Positions 1 to 10,400 of a DNA stretch of 64,000 bases are shown one piece after another. The position numbers were made by a program, and so were the translations under genes. Location: NCBI GenBank assembly GCA_030295235.1, contig AP026173.1, forward strand, positions 124,001-188,000, read 5' to 3'. The notes beneath the pieces were generated by a model, which did no database searches, was not told the origin of the DNA, and saw nothing but the letters and a program-made list of their open reading frames with translations. This stretch comes from Fistulifera solaris. Its lineage: Eukaryota; Bacillariophyta; Bacillariophyceae; Naviculales; Stauroneidaceae. The stretch's first letter is position 1. Each line of letters starts with the position of its first letter.

Positions 1-955
1 CTGCCGAAACGGGTGCCATACTGCGGACCCAATCGCTGGCGGACGCGGTTGTGCTTGAAGATGACTTTGACATGCGGGGCAAGGATCCCTCCCGCTACGT
101 CAATGCGCTGGGTGGGCCGCCGACCTTTCCCAACGAAGATCCCAATCATCCCTTTTGGGATGATTTGGAAGAAGTGGTTGATTATCAAATCATTCGACGA
201 GAAAACGGTACCACTCCGTTCACACTTCCCATGATCTGGGATGGCTACGATATTAACGATGTTGCCGATGCCGTTCACAACAAATATCCAGGAGGTCACC
301 AAGCGACACTTTTGGGATGGCTGTACAAGGATGGTTTGGAAGTAGACTATGATGTGATGCCGTTCCGTTCCAACCGCGACATTGTCAGCTTGCAATTCCG
401 TTTTGCCTACTTGAACACGTGGGCCATCGAATGCGTGGGAGCGGTCAATTTCTGCATCAAATGGGCTTACGGACGACCCCGTCCCGAAGAAGTGGCGTAC
501 CAGATTGCCACGGGACAAATTACGCAAGGTGTCTCGGAGGAATTGCAAGGCAAGATTGCGTCGATGAATTTGGAAAACGCCACGAGTTTCACCGCGTACC
601 CCGAAGGTTCGCCGTCGCATCCCGCCTGGCCGGCCATGCACTCGGCCGCCAGTGCGGCTTCTTTTGGATTTCGGTCGTTGCCAATTTAACGCCCGAACAG
701 TACTGTGAAGCACTGCGGGTGGATTACGCGGTGGCGTATGCCCGAACGGTCGCCGGTGTCCATTACCCGACCGACAACATTATGGGCTTGAATTTAGGTC
801 AAATGATCTTGGCCGATCGTATGCCCGATCACTTTGCCGAAAGTTTCGGTACGGATAGAGCCAAAATACAAGCGAAGATTGATCGCATGCGATTTGATTG
901 GAATGATTTCAATGTCGATGATTGTTCGATTGCCGGAGTTCCCATTGTGGCGTAG
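1..955 (+). CDS. Vanadium-dependent haloperoxidase (5' partial, one frameshift)
   Basis: This is the C-terminal part of a vanadium haloperoxidase of the PAP2/chloroperoxidase fold. The family uses vanadate and hydrogen peroxide to oxidise halides; algal members act outside the cell or in the secretory route. The reading frame is open at the left edge, so the N-terminus is missing. The vanadate-binding motifs appear in order: IKWAYGRPRPE near nt 455-490, PSHPAWPAMHS near nt 610-650, and RTVAGVHYPTD near nt 745-775, which supplies the Arg and His that hold vanadate. The frame shifts by one base in the T run at 662-665 (four Ts; five would restore the frame) just after the second motif, and both sides match the family. 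It ends at TAG 953-955. I infer a sequencing deletion, but a recent pseudogene cannot be excluded. Confidence 0.85.
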
Positions 956-1073
956 AACGATGGATGGAACCGTACCATCTTTTGAGACGTCGTAAGACGT
1001 TTTGAACAGGATATAATTCTTAAAAGGAGATTATATTATATAACTACTATTCAAGCGCTGCTTCTTGTCGCTT

Positions 1074-1711
1074 TTATTCCCTGGTAATCGAACTCTTTTG
1101 GTAGTCATCATTAAATTCATTGCGTTTTTTCATATGCTCGACCGTCAATTGACTGAATGCTTTGAATTGAGGATGATCGGCTGTTTGCATCAACATGAAG
1201 GCCGCCGATTGTGCCGTCGTGAGAAAGGCCCCGGCCTGTTGCATTCTTTGCAAAGCAATTTCTCGATCGTACGGTTGTTGCGACGAAATGCCATCGGCCA
1301 CCAAATGGACCTCTTTTGGAGGGCCAATAAGTCCAAACAAGTTTGTTGCACACAAACGTGGGCTTCGATTCCTACCAACACAAAGGTATCACGCTCCGGA
1401 TACTGTTGCAATTGCTGTAACAAAGGCGGTGTCAACATACTGAATTGTTTCTTTTCAAAGACGTGCGCTGTCGAAGGAATTGTGTTCTCTGCAAAGCATT
1501 CGGCAATGGTAGGACCAAAAGCTTTCTTGTATTGTTCCGTCACGACGACGGGAATGTCCAAGAGCGCCGCTAGACGTGTCATGTATTGTGTCGTTCGCAC
1601 GACCGTCTCGCAACGCCAAATCAAGGAACGAAAGCGTTCTTGGACATCGCACACCAACAATACGGTCTTGCCGGGATGCAGTTTGTTTCCAAGAATGCGC
1701 GGGGCGGACAT
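1074..1711 (-). CDS. Isochorismatase-like hydrolase (ISOC1/2 type), one frameshift
   Basis: A cysteine hydrolase of the isochorismatase superfamily, closest in layout to the eukaryotic ISOC1/ISOC2 group, whose substrate is not settled. The chosen start is ATG at 1711 (MSAPRILGNKL); the longer open frame upstream has only a GTG. The catalytic Asp is in LLVCDVQERF, and the nucleophile Cys is in VGIEAHVCVQQT. The second half continues as KEVHLVADGISS and GAFLTTAQSAAF, both typical of ISOC proteins. The two halves sit in different frames and join at the T run 1314-1317 (A run on the mRNA), where one extra base would restore a protein of about 212 residues. No targeting signal is seen. It is transcribed head to head with the histidine gene at 2519, across a repeat-bearing promoter. 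Confidence 0.85.
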
Positions 1712-2518
1712 TTGTTGTTGTTGTGTAAGCAATGATGGAATAGAAGGAGAAGGAAGAATTAAAAAGGAATGAACGATCACGTTGAAAGGAAAACGCGGGT
1801 TTTGTTTTCACGTGTCCAGAAAAAAATGGGAGAGAGCTGTTTTCACTTGTCCAGAAAATGTGGGAGTGTGCTGTTTTTACGTGTCCAGAAAATGTGGGAG
1901 AGTGATGCTTTCACGTACCCAGAAAATGTGGGAGTGTGACGTTTACACGTACCCAGAAAATGTGGGGGAGTGTGTGTGTCAACCTGGCTCCAACGGGCGA
2001 TGCCAGACCAGAGATATCAACCCTCACGGGGACGTGTTCGTTCACTCGACCTGGTTTTTAGGTCGTTCATTCTTGGTACAGTAGACTAGGGCAACAGGAA
2101 GTTCATAGGCACGATCCGCGACAGGGACAAGGCGTTTGCGAGCGTGACGAAGCGTCCGGGACTCCATTTAGATTGAGTCAGAGAAAAAGTAATCTACATT
2201 GCAGGCGATAGTCAGAGGAGCAGTCACATGAATACAGTAGCAGTCCGTCAGTCGCTCCGCTTACCTTTCAGCACGCGCACCGCTCGTAATTTTTGTTGTT
2301 GTTGACAATGATGTTGTTGATGTTGTTCATCATTCCCTTACTGATCGATCATTCATTCATTAATCAACAATCATCGATAATCAGCAAGCTTTCTTTTGAC
2401 TAATTGTTCCTTCTTTATCTCGTTTTTTCTGTCGATTTCGATCAAGATTTGTCTTTTATCAACTCTTCTTCTTCTTCTGTCCTCATCATTCTGCTTTGCC
2501 ATTTCACACAAGAACGCC
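1712..2518. promoter_or_regulatory. Head-to-head intergenic region, isochorismatase / HisB
   Basis: About 800 bp separate the two divergent starts. The left third holds the palindrome array described separately. The right part is a pyrimidine-rich leader with runs of GTTGTTGTT and CTTCTTCTT just before the ATG at 2519. No gene is visible here. Confidence 0.5.
1805..1978. repeat. Array of ~35-bp units with a palindromic core
   Basis: Five imperfect direct repeats with a period of about 35 bp fill the promoter between the isochorismatase and histidine genes. Each unit reads roughly CACGT(G/A)(T/C)CCAGAAAATGTGGGAG. The core CCAGAAAATGTGG is close to the perfect palindrome CCAGA-AAA-TCTGG, which occurs exactly in a second array at 7028-7262. 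The open frame that crosses the array is a by-product of the repeat. Confidence 0.8.
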
Positions 2519-3713
2519 ATGACAACTCCTCTTCCTACCGTCCACAGCCTTTCCTGTCACGATTTACAAAAACCAGCTGGTCCTTTACAAACGGGGATTG
2601 GATTTCTCGATCATATGCTCGATCAAATCAACAGTCATGCGCAAGTGGGAATTGCTCTCGTATTAGAAGGCGATATTGAAGACAAGAACCGTCACGCTTC
2701 TCTGGATCCGGTCACCTTTTTGTCTTTTTGTGGGCAAGACCGTCGGGACGGCGTTGTTGCCTTTATTAAACGATAAACAACAACAATTACCAGTTACCTT
2801 TTCGTGTCCCCTCGATGAAGCCTTGGTGGAATGTAAACTATCTTTTTCTCCCGAACACGCGGGTTGTGAGTATTTGCACTTTACACCGCTCGGAAAATAT
2901 GCCCGCACCCATTTGGGACAGTTGAATGTTTCTCAATTGCCAGTATTTTGGGAAGCACTGGCGCAAGCGGCGCAATTGCAACTGATTTTCACCAAAGTAC
3001 GAGGAGACAATGCACATCATATTATTGAAAGTTCCTTCAAGGCTTTTTCGCGGGCGTTGCGCAATTTCATCGATGCCAAAGATTTGTATACGGCCGAAGG
3101 TGCAAATGCGCAAGCGTCTACAGCCTTGCAACGACAGGCATCCTTGCAACGAAGTACGAAAGAAACGAGCATTGCCGTGGCACTCCAATTGGATGGAGGT
3201 TCGGCCGGCACGAAGATTGCGACCGGTTTGCCGACGTTGGATCGATTTTGGACGCGCGTCGCCGAGGCAGCACAACTTTCTTTAAAGATTGAAGCTGCGG
3301 GTGATTTGTGGATTGATGAACATCATACGGCCGAAGATGTGGCCATTGCCGTCGGACAATGCTTCGATCAAGCGTTGGGGAGTAAAGCCGGCTTGAATCG
3401 AATGTGGAGTTGTTCCACTGATGGCCTTCAAGTGATCATGGATTTATCGAACCGACCGTGTTTGGTACAAAATCTGCACTGGGACACGGAATTTGTGGAT
3501 CCTGCTGCCGGCGACTTGTCGTGTGAAATGATGGAACATGTTTTGGAAAGTTGGGTCGTCAATGCCCGATGGACGGTGCACATTGTGCAGTCAGGTCCGG
3601 TAAGAGCGGATGATTTGGCCGTGGCGTTGGGTACTGCCGTACGGTATTGTTGCAGTGTCGATGTCCGACGCGCGGGAGCGACCGCATCGAGTAAGGGAAC
3701 GCTGTCGGTGTAA
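2519..3713 (+). CDS. HIS3: Double-domain imidazoleglycerol-phosphate dehydratase (HisB/HIS3), one frameshift
   Basis: Histidine biosynthesis enzyme that dehydrates imidazole glycerol phosphate with two Mn ions. About 397 residues are encoded, twice the usual ~200, because two HisB domains follow each other. Domain 1 keeps TGIGFLDHML (residues 25-34) and DNAHHIIESSFKA (near 163), but the expected HHTxED site reads KNRHASLDP. Domain 2 keeps KETSIAVALQLDGG, DLWIDEHHTAEDVAI (near 264) and MDLSNRP, but the DHML site reads LDRFWTRV and the NAHHIIE site reads VRADDLAVA. Each domain therefore retains one of the two metal-binding HH motifs. A one-base frameshift lies at the T run 2725-2729 in domain 1 (four Ts would restore frame). 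ATG 2519 is the first in frame; no plastid signal is evident. Confidence 0.85.
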
Positions 3714-4093
3714 TAGGAATAAGGTAGCAACCGAGGCTAACGAAGAAAGGCTAAAATTATAACCAAAGCTAGTTAGAAGGAAATTCAGGGGACTTATTTG
3801 TTGACGGGAAAAGGACGACAAGGATCATTGTCTTGTAAGATCAAGAAAAGACAATCTCTCTTTCGTTCATGACTGAAATGCAGTCGTTTCGAGAATAATC
3901 TACATTATTATTTTTAGGTATAGTTGATGAGTCCCGGTACGACTGCGATTTTGTGAAAGTGCAGGTGTCACAAAATCCGGTGTCAAAACTTCGGCTCGCC
4001 GTTTCATAGCAATGAGAAAACTTTCCCAAAAGGGCTTTGAAGGAGAGTCAACAAACGACAACTCTATTATATTAGACGCGATTGAATCCTAAC
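3714..4093. other. Intergenic region with one dispersed hairpin element
   Basis: No gene is seen. At 3868-3886 lies CATGACTGAAATGCAGTCG, a member of the hairpin family found at several other intergenic sites in the window. Confidence 0.6.
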
Positions 4094-5017
4094 ATGACAA
4101 TGCGGGTGTTACTGCGAGTCATTTTCGTTCTTTTTATGGCAACAATGGCTCAAGGCAACCCGATTCCTCCGATTCCTCATCGCAGATTCTCGCACTCGTT
4201 ATTTCGGCAATGGCGACAACGTCGGATTGCCACACGACGGCGTTTGTCTACCAAACAGCCATCTCTCAGTCCCATGCTGTCGTGGCGCCGTCCGACGACA
4301 CAATCCTTATTGCAACAATGGAGTCATAAGATTCCTTTGTCATCCAAATTCAATCATCCGAATGTCGGTATGACGCATCCGTTCTTTCAATCCTCCGATC
4401 TCCAAGCCACCAATGTCGCGGCTTCATCATCTTCGAATGACGACAACGACGACGAATGGTGGCCGGCCCTCCTGGCATCCCCGCGGCAATGGAGAATATT
4501 GCGCTATCGACAAACGGTCGGACACGGATGGGAGTGTTATATTCGAGTCCGGGATGCCGCCTTGCAATGGGATTTTACGACCCCCAATCATGGCATTTGT
4601 ACGTTGCCGCAACGACAACGCGCCGAAATCTTTGATCGGTTGCCCGCAACGTCGGTGCATCCAATCAGTCACGGTCCCGGACGGCGGCTCGTCACGTACG
4701 CGCGGGCTCCTTTCTTGCGATTTCTGTTTGCGATGAATCCGGTGCAAGTCATTTACGATATTGTCGATCAACGAGAATATCCGGCGATTTATTCGGCGAC
4801 CGCATACGCGACGGGGGATCGTCACTTGTTGCAAGGCGAAGAACGCGTGACGGTTGCTTTTCGGGAACGAACGGGGGCGGTGCAAGTGGAAGTCGTATCG
4901 TGTTCCCGACCGCATGGTTGGAAGGGAAAATGTGTGTGGCCGTTCTTGACGAAAACGCAAGATCAATTCTTTCGACAACAAATGGAAGCCTTGCGGAAGA
5001 TTGCGACTGGTAAATAG
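4094..5017 (+). CDS. Secreted DUF1990 (UPF0548) family protein
   Basis: A single-exon protein of 307 residues starting at ATG 4094 (an in-frame TTG at 4082 is not a plausible start). Residues 1-22 form a signal peptide (RVLLRVIFVLFMATMAQG) followed by a basic, Arg-rich stretch. The C-terminal two thirds carry the DUF1990 pattern: LRYRQTVGHGWECYIRVRDA, then PGRRLVTYARAPF, NPVQVIYDIVDQ, ATGDRHLLQGEERVTVAF and VEVVSCSRPHGW. Family members occur in bacteria and plants and lack a known reaction. A poly-Asp/Ser linker lies near residue 115. The signal peptide suggests secretion or entry to a secondary plastid; the residue after the predicted cleavage site is Asn rather than Phe, so plastid import is less likely. 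Confidence 0.8.
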   Translation: MTMRVLLRVIFVLFMATMAQGNPIPPIPHRRFSHSLFRQWRQRRIATRRRLSTKQPSLSPMLSWRRPTTQSLLQQWSHKIPLSSKFNHPNVGMTHPFFQSSDLQATNVAASSSSNDDNDDEWWPALLASPRQWRILRYRQTVGHGWECYIRVRDAALQWDFTTPNHGICTLPQRQRAEIFDRLPATSVHPISHGPGRRLVTYARAPFLRFLFAMNPVQVIYDIVDQREYPAIYSATAYATGDRHLLQGEERVTVAFRERTGAVQVEVVSCSRPHGWKGKCVWPFLTKTQDQFFRQQMEALRKIATGK

Positions 5018-5391
5018 TAGTAAATCAATCATCATGACAAACGAATCAGTAAGAAGGGACGAATCGGCAACCACAGAACCGACTCGGCGCTACGGTCGAC
5101 ACCCCCACATTACAGTACCACGAAACGTTTCGCAGCCAATTTTTTAGGAAATCACACGGGAAAAGACTTTCTGCACACAACAATTCCCAGCGACAAAGCG
5201 CTGTCAAAACGGTCCGCGACCTAGCCGAACGTGCATTGCTTTAATTAAAATTAACATGATACAATAGAACTACAGTTGAGCGTCAAAAGTATTCCCTTCG
5301 TCGGCAGGGCAGAGCCTGTTAGCTGGTGGCTCTTTGTATGATAAAGTAGCATGGAGCGTCGACAAGTAAATCATTACCGTTTCCATCCGTC
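5018..5391. other. Intergenic region between convergent genes
   Basis: This is the space between the 3' ends of the DUF1990 gene and the type II membrane protein gene. I see no gene, repeat or RNA in it. Confidence 0.4.
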
Positions 5392-6899
5392 TCAGGAATC
5401 ACTGGTGGTGTCCGAGGTGGCATTTTCGACAAGAATAGCGTTATTGACTGTTGTTGTACTGTTCTGGTGCAGCTCTGGATGAGACGTCGAATTATCTCGT
5501 TCAATAGTTGTAGTGCCATTCGTCAGAGAATTCTGCGAGAAACTTACTAGGACCTGGTCGTTGTTGAGGTTGTCGCGTTTCCATGTTTTATTTGCATCTA
5601 TTTCAACCAATTCGTTGATAGTCACAGACTCGTCTTGCTTTGTCACATTTTTGTTCTCATTTTCTATGAGATCTCCTTTTTCAATTCATCCATCCTATCC
5701 GCGTCATCGAAATCATTCTCCTCCTTTGCCTGTTTTGTCGAGTCGTCTAATATTATTGTGTCGATGACAGAATTGTTGTTTTTTACTGTAATGACGTTAC
5801 TCTTCGAGTTGGTCACATCATCTGACACCTTGTACAGTTCATGTCGGTTGGATTGTTCCAAAATCACTGCATCGCTTTCCGTGGTTGTTGCTTCCGTGAT
5901 GGACTGGTTTCCATGCAGAGTGATATTTGCTGTGTTGACTTTGATGATCGTGCGATTGAACTCTTCGACTGCGAGGCCTTGCGCTTCGTCTACGTCGACT
6001 CCTTCCGTCTCCTTAATGTTGTTATTCTCCTTGTTTTCGGATACATCTTCTCCTATCGCAATGGATGGACTGAATTCCTGCTTCGTGTCACTCGTTTCGT
6101 TCTTCTCGACAAATGACGTTTCCACAATCGTATTGTCTGGACTCTCCGCTGGCGTGTCCTTGTTGGTTATTTCGTTTCGAGCCGCCGTAGTGGTCGAATG
6201 AATTGCGATAGTACTGTTCGAGTCGTCACGTAGTTCCCCCATCTCCATTGCCTCCTTTCTCACGGTCGTGTCGTCCATTATCGAGTTGTTGGTAAGATAC
6301 TGCAATGCACTATGATCCTTTTCGCTCTCTGGTGATTCGGTGTGGACATCTCCTCCTCTTCTTTCTTTGTTGGGTGGTATGGTCGGAGGCAAATGTCGAT
6401 CCCCGGTCGTTTCTTCCTTGGCGAAAGGAGGAAGGGTGGGTTCAGATGTCAAAGTGAATTGCTTTGTGGTTGCCAATGTTAGCGTTAATTGCTTCGTGGG
6501 TGCCGGTGTTAGCATTAATTGCTTTGTGGGTGCCGGTGTAGGAGGTAACTTTAGAGTAGGCGCCGGTGTGGGTTGTTTTAGTTGTCTCAAGAACGAATAG
6601 TGTCGCTCATTATTTTCGGAAATCGAATCATTATCTCGTCTTTGCGTAGGAAGTACCGAATCGGACAATTCTTCGATCAGGCGATCGTCTTGTGCGGTCT
6701 GCCAGATTCCGACGCCGAGCAACCAATAACTGATACAGAAGCACAATCCTCCGAACGCTACTTTGACAAGTCGACTGCCTCCTCCTCTTTTATGGGAAGA
6801 ATAACGCGTATCGCGATAGGTCAAAGAGGCCGTCGTGTGCCGCGAGCGGGCAATGAAAGGATTAAACGGACGTCGATGTTGTTGTTGTGAAGGAGCCAT
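5392..6899 (-). CDS. Type II membrane protein with Thr/Pro repeats and an N-glycosylated stem (one frameshift)
   Basis: No known catalytic domain is recognised. ATG 6899 opens a basic N-terminus, then a single membrane segment near residues 47-66 (VAFGGLCFCISYWLLGVGIW), which gives a type II topology. A repeated 12-residue block of the form PTPAPTKQLTLT follows, encoded by a ~36-bp minisatellite at about 6430-6590. The long remainder is acidic, Thr/Asn-rich and bears many N-x-S/T sites (for example NNS, NST, NET, NRT, NIT, NQS). The first frame stops at 5664, but a one-base loss in the T run 5677-5681 would continue the same composition for about 90 more residues (IENENKNVTKQDES...) to a stop at 5392. 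It could be a cell-surface or Golgi stem-like protein; this is inference. Confidence 0.6.
6430..6590. repeat. Coding minisatellite, ~36-bp unit
   Basis: About four imperfect copies of a 36-bp unit (plus-strand form GTTAATTGCTTTGTGGGTGC...) lie inside the type II membrane protein gene and encode the PTPAPTKQL repeats. Copies differ mostly by single bases. Confidence 0.7.
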
Positions 6900-7027
6900 T
6901 GGTTGTTAAATTGGGGAATTGAATTCGAAAGAAAGACGTTATTGAGCAAAAAATGACGATAATACAGCCATCGCCGTTGGCGTCATTGCGATAGTTCAAC
7001 GTCGTTGGGAGCTTATTTTGCGACACT

Positions 7028-7262
7028 TTCACGTATCCAGAAAATCTGGTGTCTGGGGTAGATTTCAACAGTTTTCACACTCACAGAAAATTTGGGTGGA
7101 AGGACGTTAAAATTCTGCCTCTCAGTACAAGTTTCTACGTAGAGCCTACGGCGAGGCAGAATTTTAACGTCGTTTGTGCGTTGTTTTCAGTTTTCCCGAA
7201 AATCTGTTAGTGCGTTGACTTGTCCAAAAAATCTGGGAGTGCGGAGTTTACACGTTCCCAGA
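7028..7262. repeat. Second palindrome array, interrupted by a hairpin
   Basis: Five copies of the CCAGAAAATCTGG-type unit occur here: near 7028-7055, 7075-7100, 7190-7215, 7218-7240 and 7245-7270. The best copy, CCCAGAAAATCTGGG, is a perfect palindrome around AAA. A long hairpin (7103-7171) sits between the second and third copies. As at 1805-1978, the array lies between head-to-head genes. Confidence 0.75.
7103..7171. repeat. Perfect 19-bp inverted repeat (hairpin, MITE-like)
   Basis: GACGTTAAAATTCTGCCTC at 7103-7121 is matched exactly by its reverse complement at 7153-7171, with a 31-bp loop that itself contains CGTAG-AGC-CTACG. The structure sits within the palindrome array between the type II membrane protein and LSD1 genes. 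No coding capacity and no clear target-site duplication were seen. Confidence 0.85.
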
Positions 7263-7469
7263 AAATCTGGGTGAGTCGTCATTATTGTTCACGGCAAGAC
7301 CGCAGAAACAGAAACGAAAAGCATTCCCCGCGCTGCGAGGACGAGCGCGAGGAGACGACGCGATGAAAAATGAAAAATAATGAGAGTTCAAAATGGAAGG
7401 ATAAGCCACGAGATCCTTTTGTTTAAAACATATTGACATCCTTTTCTAAAGTTGCTTTGATTATTGATA

Positions 7470-10400
7470 ATGTCAAATAGCGCAACTCGCAAACGCAAAG
7501 CCACGCGCAGTGGATTGAAGCGATTGATGGAATTGGATCATGTGACGGTGCAAGAAACCTTTCAATTTGCTTCCGCTAACAACAATGACGAAGCCATCGG
7601 TCACGGGGCGTACATTACCGCCGTCGTGCACAACAAACGCTATTATGGGGCCATCATGGATCAAGCGACCTTACAAGTCGTAGCGCAACAACAAATGCAA
7701 GAGGAACACGACAGTTTGGCCTTGAATGAACGCATGAAACAGGCGCAAACGGCTCCCACCGCCGACTATGACGATGCCATGCCCCCGAAACCAATTCAAA
7801 AATTTCGTTACAAAGATGGATTGCGGTATCTGCTGGCAACGTATACAAACGCGGCCGCTTTGGATGTCAATCGTGACGAGATTGTCGCGGTTTGTGACGA
7901 AGGGGGTGGAATGGTGGGGCCGTTCTATTATCATTATGAAGTACGTGTGTGCTCATCGTTTGTGTGCGTTGGCTTGGTTGGCATTTTCGTACTTTCCTCG
8001 AACTTTATACTTACACCCCGCTTTCATCTCCTCGTACACAGACTCCTCCACCATCCTTGAAAGCCTCCAATGGGACTCCCGAGACACTCTATCATCCTTC
8101 CGTGGCCTTTCATTCGTTCTTGCAATCCATTTTATTGCCACCGTGGTTTCCGTTAGCTTCACAGAAAGCAACATTACCTACTTTAACAGCTCCTACGATT
8201 GTCACGAAAATGACGGCCGCTCCTTCCGTCCCACCCGATCTTTCCTTGCGTCCCATGCAACCACGTTCGCACTACAAAATTGCCATTGTGGGAGGAGGAT
8301 TAGCGGGATTGTCGTGTGCGAAACGATTGCTGATTCAAGCCAAAGAGCGGGGGATTGCGGTGCACGTTACCGTTTTGGAAGCAAGGGATCGGTGGGGTGG
8401 ACGGGTGCACACGATGCGCAGTGCGACAGTTCACAATGACGAACCTTTGATTCCACTGGATTTGGGCGCGGCGTGGATTCATGGTGTTGATCACAATCCA
8501 TTGACGCATTTGGCTTCCACATTAAATTTGGAAGTGTGTCGACCCGTGTCGGAAACGGTACAAATGTTGAATGCCAAGGGCCAACCGGTCGATAAAGCAC
8601 TCGATGAACACGTCAATCGACTATTTGATCAATTGTTGGATGTAGCTGCCGATGATTGTTGGGGAAACCCGGAAGATGCAGCGTTTTCACCCAAACCGTG
8701 GCATCCAACGGCCGTCCGTTGGTATGCACAAACCTTGCGGCAATGTACCGATAAGTTGGATATTCCTTTGGTTCCCGTTCCACCGCATCGAGAGTCGAGT
8801 GATATTTCCTTGGATTGGAGCATTGGACGAGCTTTGGTGCAAAAGAAATTGCGTGCATTTGAAAAATTGTCCGCTGAGGGTCGTTCATTGCTGTTGTGGC
8901 ATGTCAAAAACTTGGAGTACGCACTAGGAGCTAACGTCAGTGATTTGTCTATGCAGTACTGGGATATTGATGATCGGAACGCGTTTGAGGGAGATCATGT
9001 CCTCTTGCAACGTGGATTTGGATCATTGGTGGATGCATTAGTGCACGATTTACAGACGTTGGCTCCCAATCAATTCGAAGGACGTTTGTCGTGTCCGGTT
9101 CAAAAGATCGAATACGGACGGAAAACTACGACCGCACCCATTACCGCGGTCGCAACGTCCCTGCAACAACACGAACAACCACCGTTGGTGCCTTTGTCGG
9201 ATACATGTAGTGTTACGTTGGCTAATGGCGAGACGATAAATTGCGACTACGTAATTTCGGCCATACCATTGGGTGTTTTGAAACAAGCAGTGAAAGCACA
9301 GACGGCGAAAAAACCCATGATAGATAGTAGCGAGGAGAATACGATCGCTTTCGATCCGCCGTTGCCGTTTTCCAAAGAAGACGCTATTTCGAACATGGGA
9401 TTTGGCTTGCTGAATAAGTTATACTTGCATTTTGATCGAGCATTTTGGCGTACATCTTCCTCCAAAGATGTTGCCATGTTTGGGAATACCTCTTCGGTTC
9501 ATCCGCAGCATTACATGTTCACTGATGTCGGGCACATCTTGTCTCCGACGAGCAACAAGGAGGATGCCCCCGCTGTTTTAGTGTCGCTCATATCCGGACG
9601 GGATGCTGCGTTGTCGGAGATACTTCCTGAAGCTGAAGTGGTAGAACAAGCCATGGAAGTATTGCGCACTATTTTTGCTACAGATGAGGTCCCTAATCCC
9701 GCTCACTTTAAGCTAACTCATTGGGGGAAAGATCCTTATTCAAGAGGTAGCTACACATTCCTGCCACCGGGCACCACGGATCAAGACTTCACAGTGTTGC
9801 AGTCTCCGTTGAATCAGAATGGTGATTCTGTCACGCTTTCCAGCGTAGGAGAAACGATGCGCTTATTTTTCTGCGGAGAGCATACTACAGCACTACACCC
9901 CAGTCTGGCACACGGTGCCTGGTTGTCAGGCGTGCGAGCTGCCGAGCAAGTTGTGCAAACTATGACGATGGAGTTCGGAAACACGAGCAATGCAACGAAT
10001 ATAGACCGTTGGATCCCTCTGTCTTTGTATCGACACGACAATCCACAGACGGACTTAAGTTGTCATCTCTGCCACCGTAGTGGCACGACGGTTCGGGAAG
10101 GAACCCTGTTAGCCTTCGCGCGCGGGACGCGACAAGTGGTAGTCCATAACGCTTGTGCGGAATGGAGTCCGGAAGTAGAAGTAATGGAAGAACAGTGGAA
10201 GAACGTTGTGTCCTGTGTTAATCGTGCACAGCGCTTTTTGTGTTCTTTGTGCGAACGTACAGGGGCGAGTATAGGATGCTCGAATGGGAATTGTCATGCT
10301 CAGTATCATTTTCGATGTGCAGAAGATACCGGTTGGCGATTCGAAACGCAGGGAAAAGAATTTCTTTGCGGTAGACACCGAAGTGGTAATGACTGTGTTC

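Noticed and set aside
1782-2084. 100-codon frame with repeated Cys/Val motifs
   Set aside because: It is produced by the ~35-bp palindrome array; the peptide repeat has no independent support.
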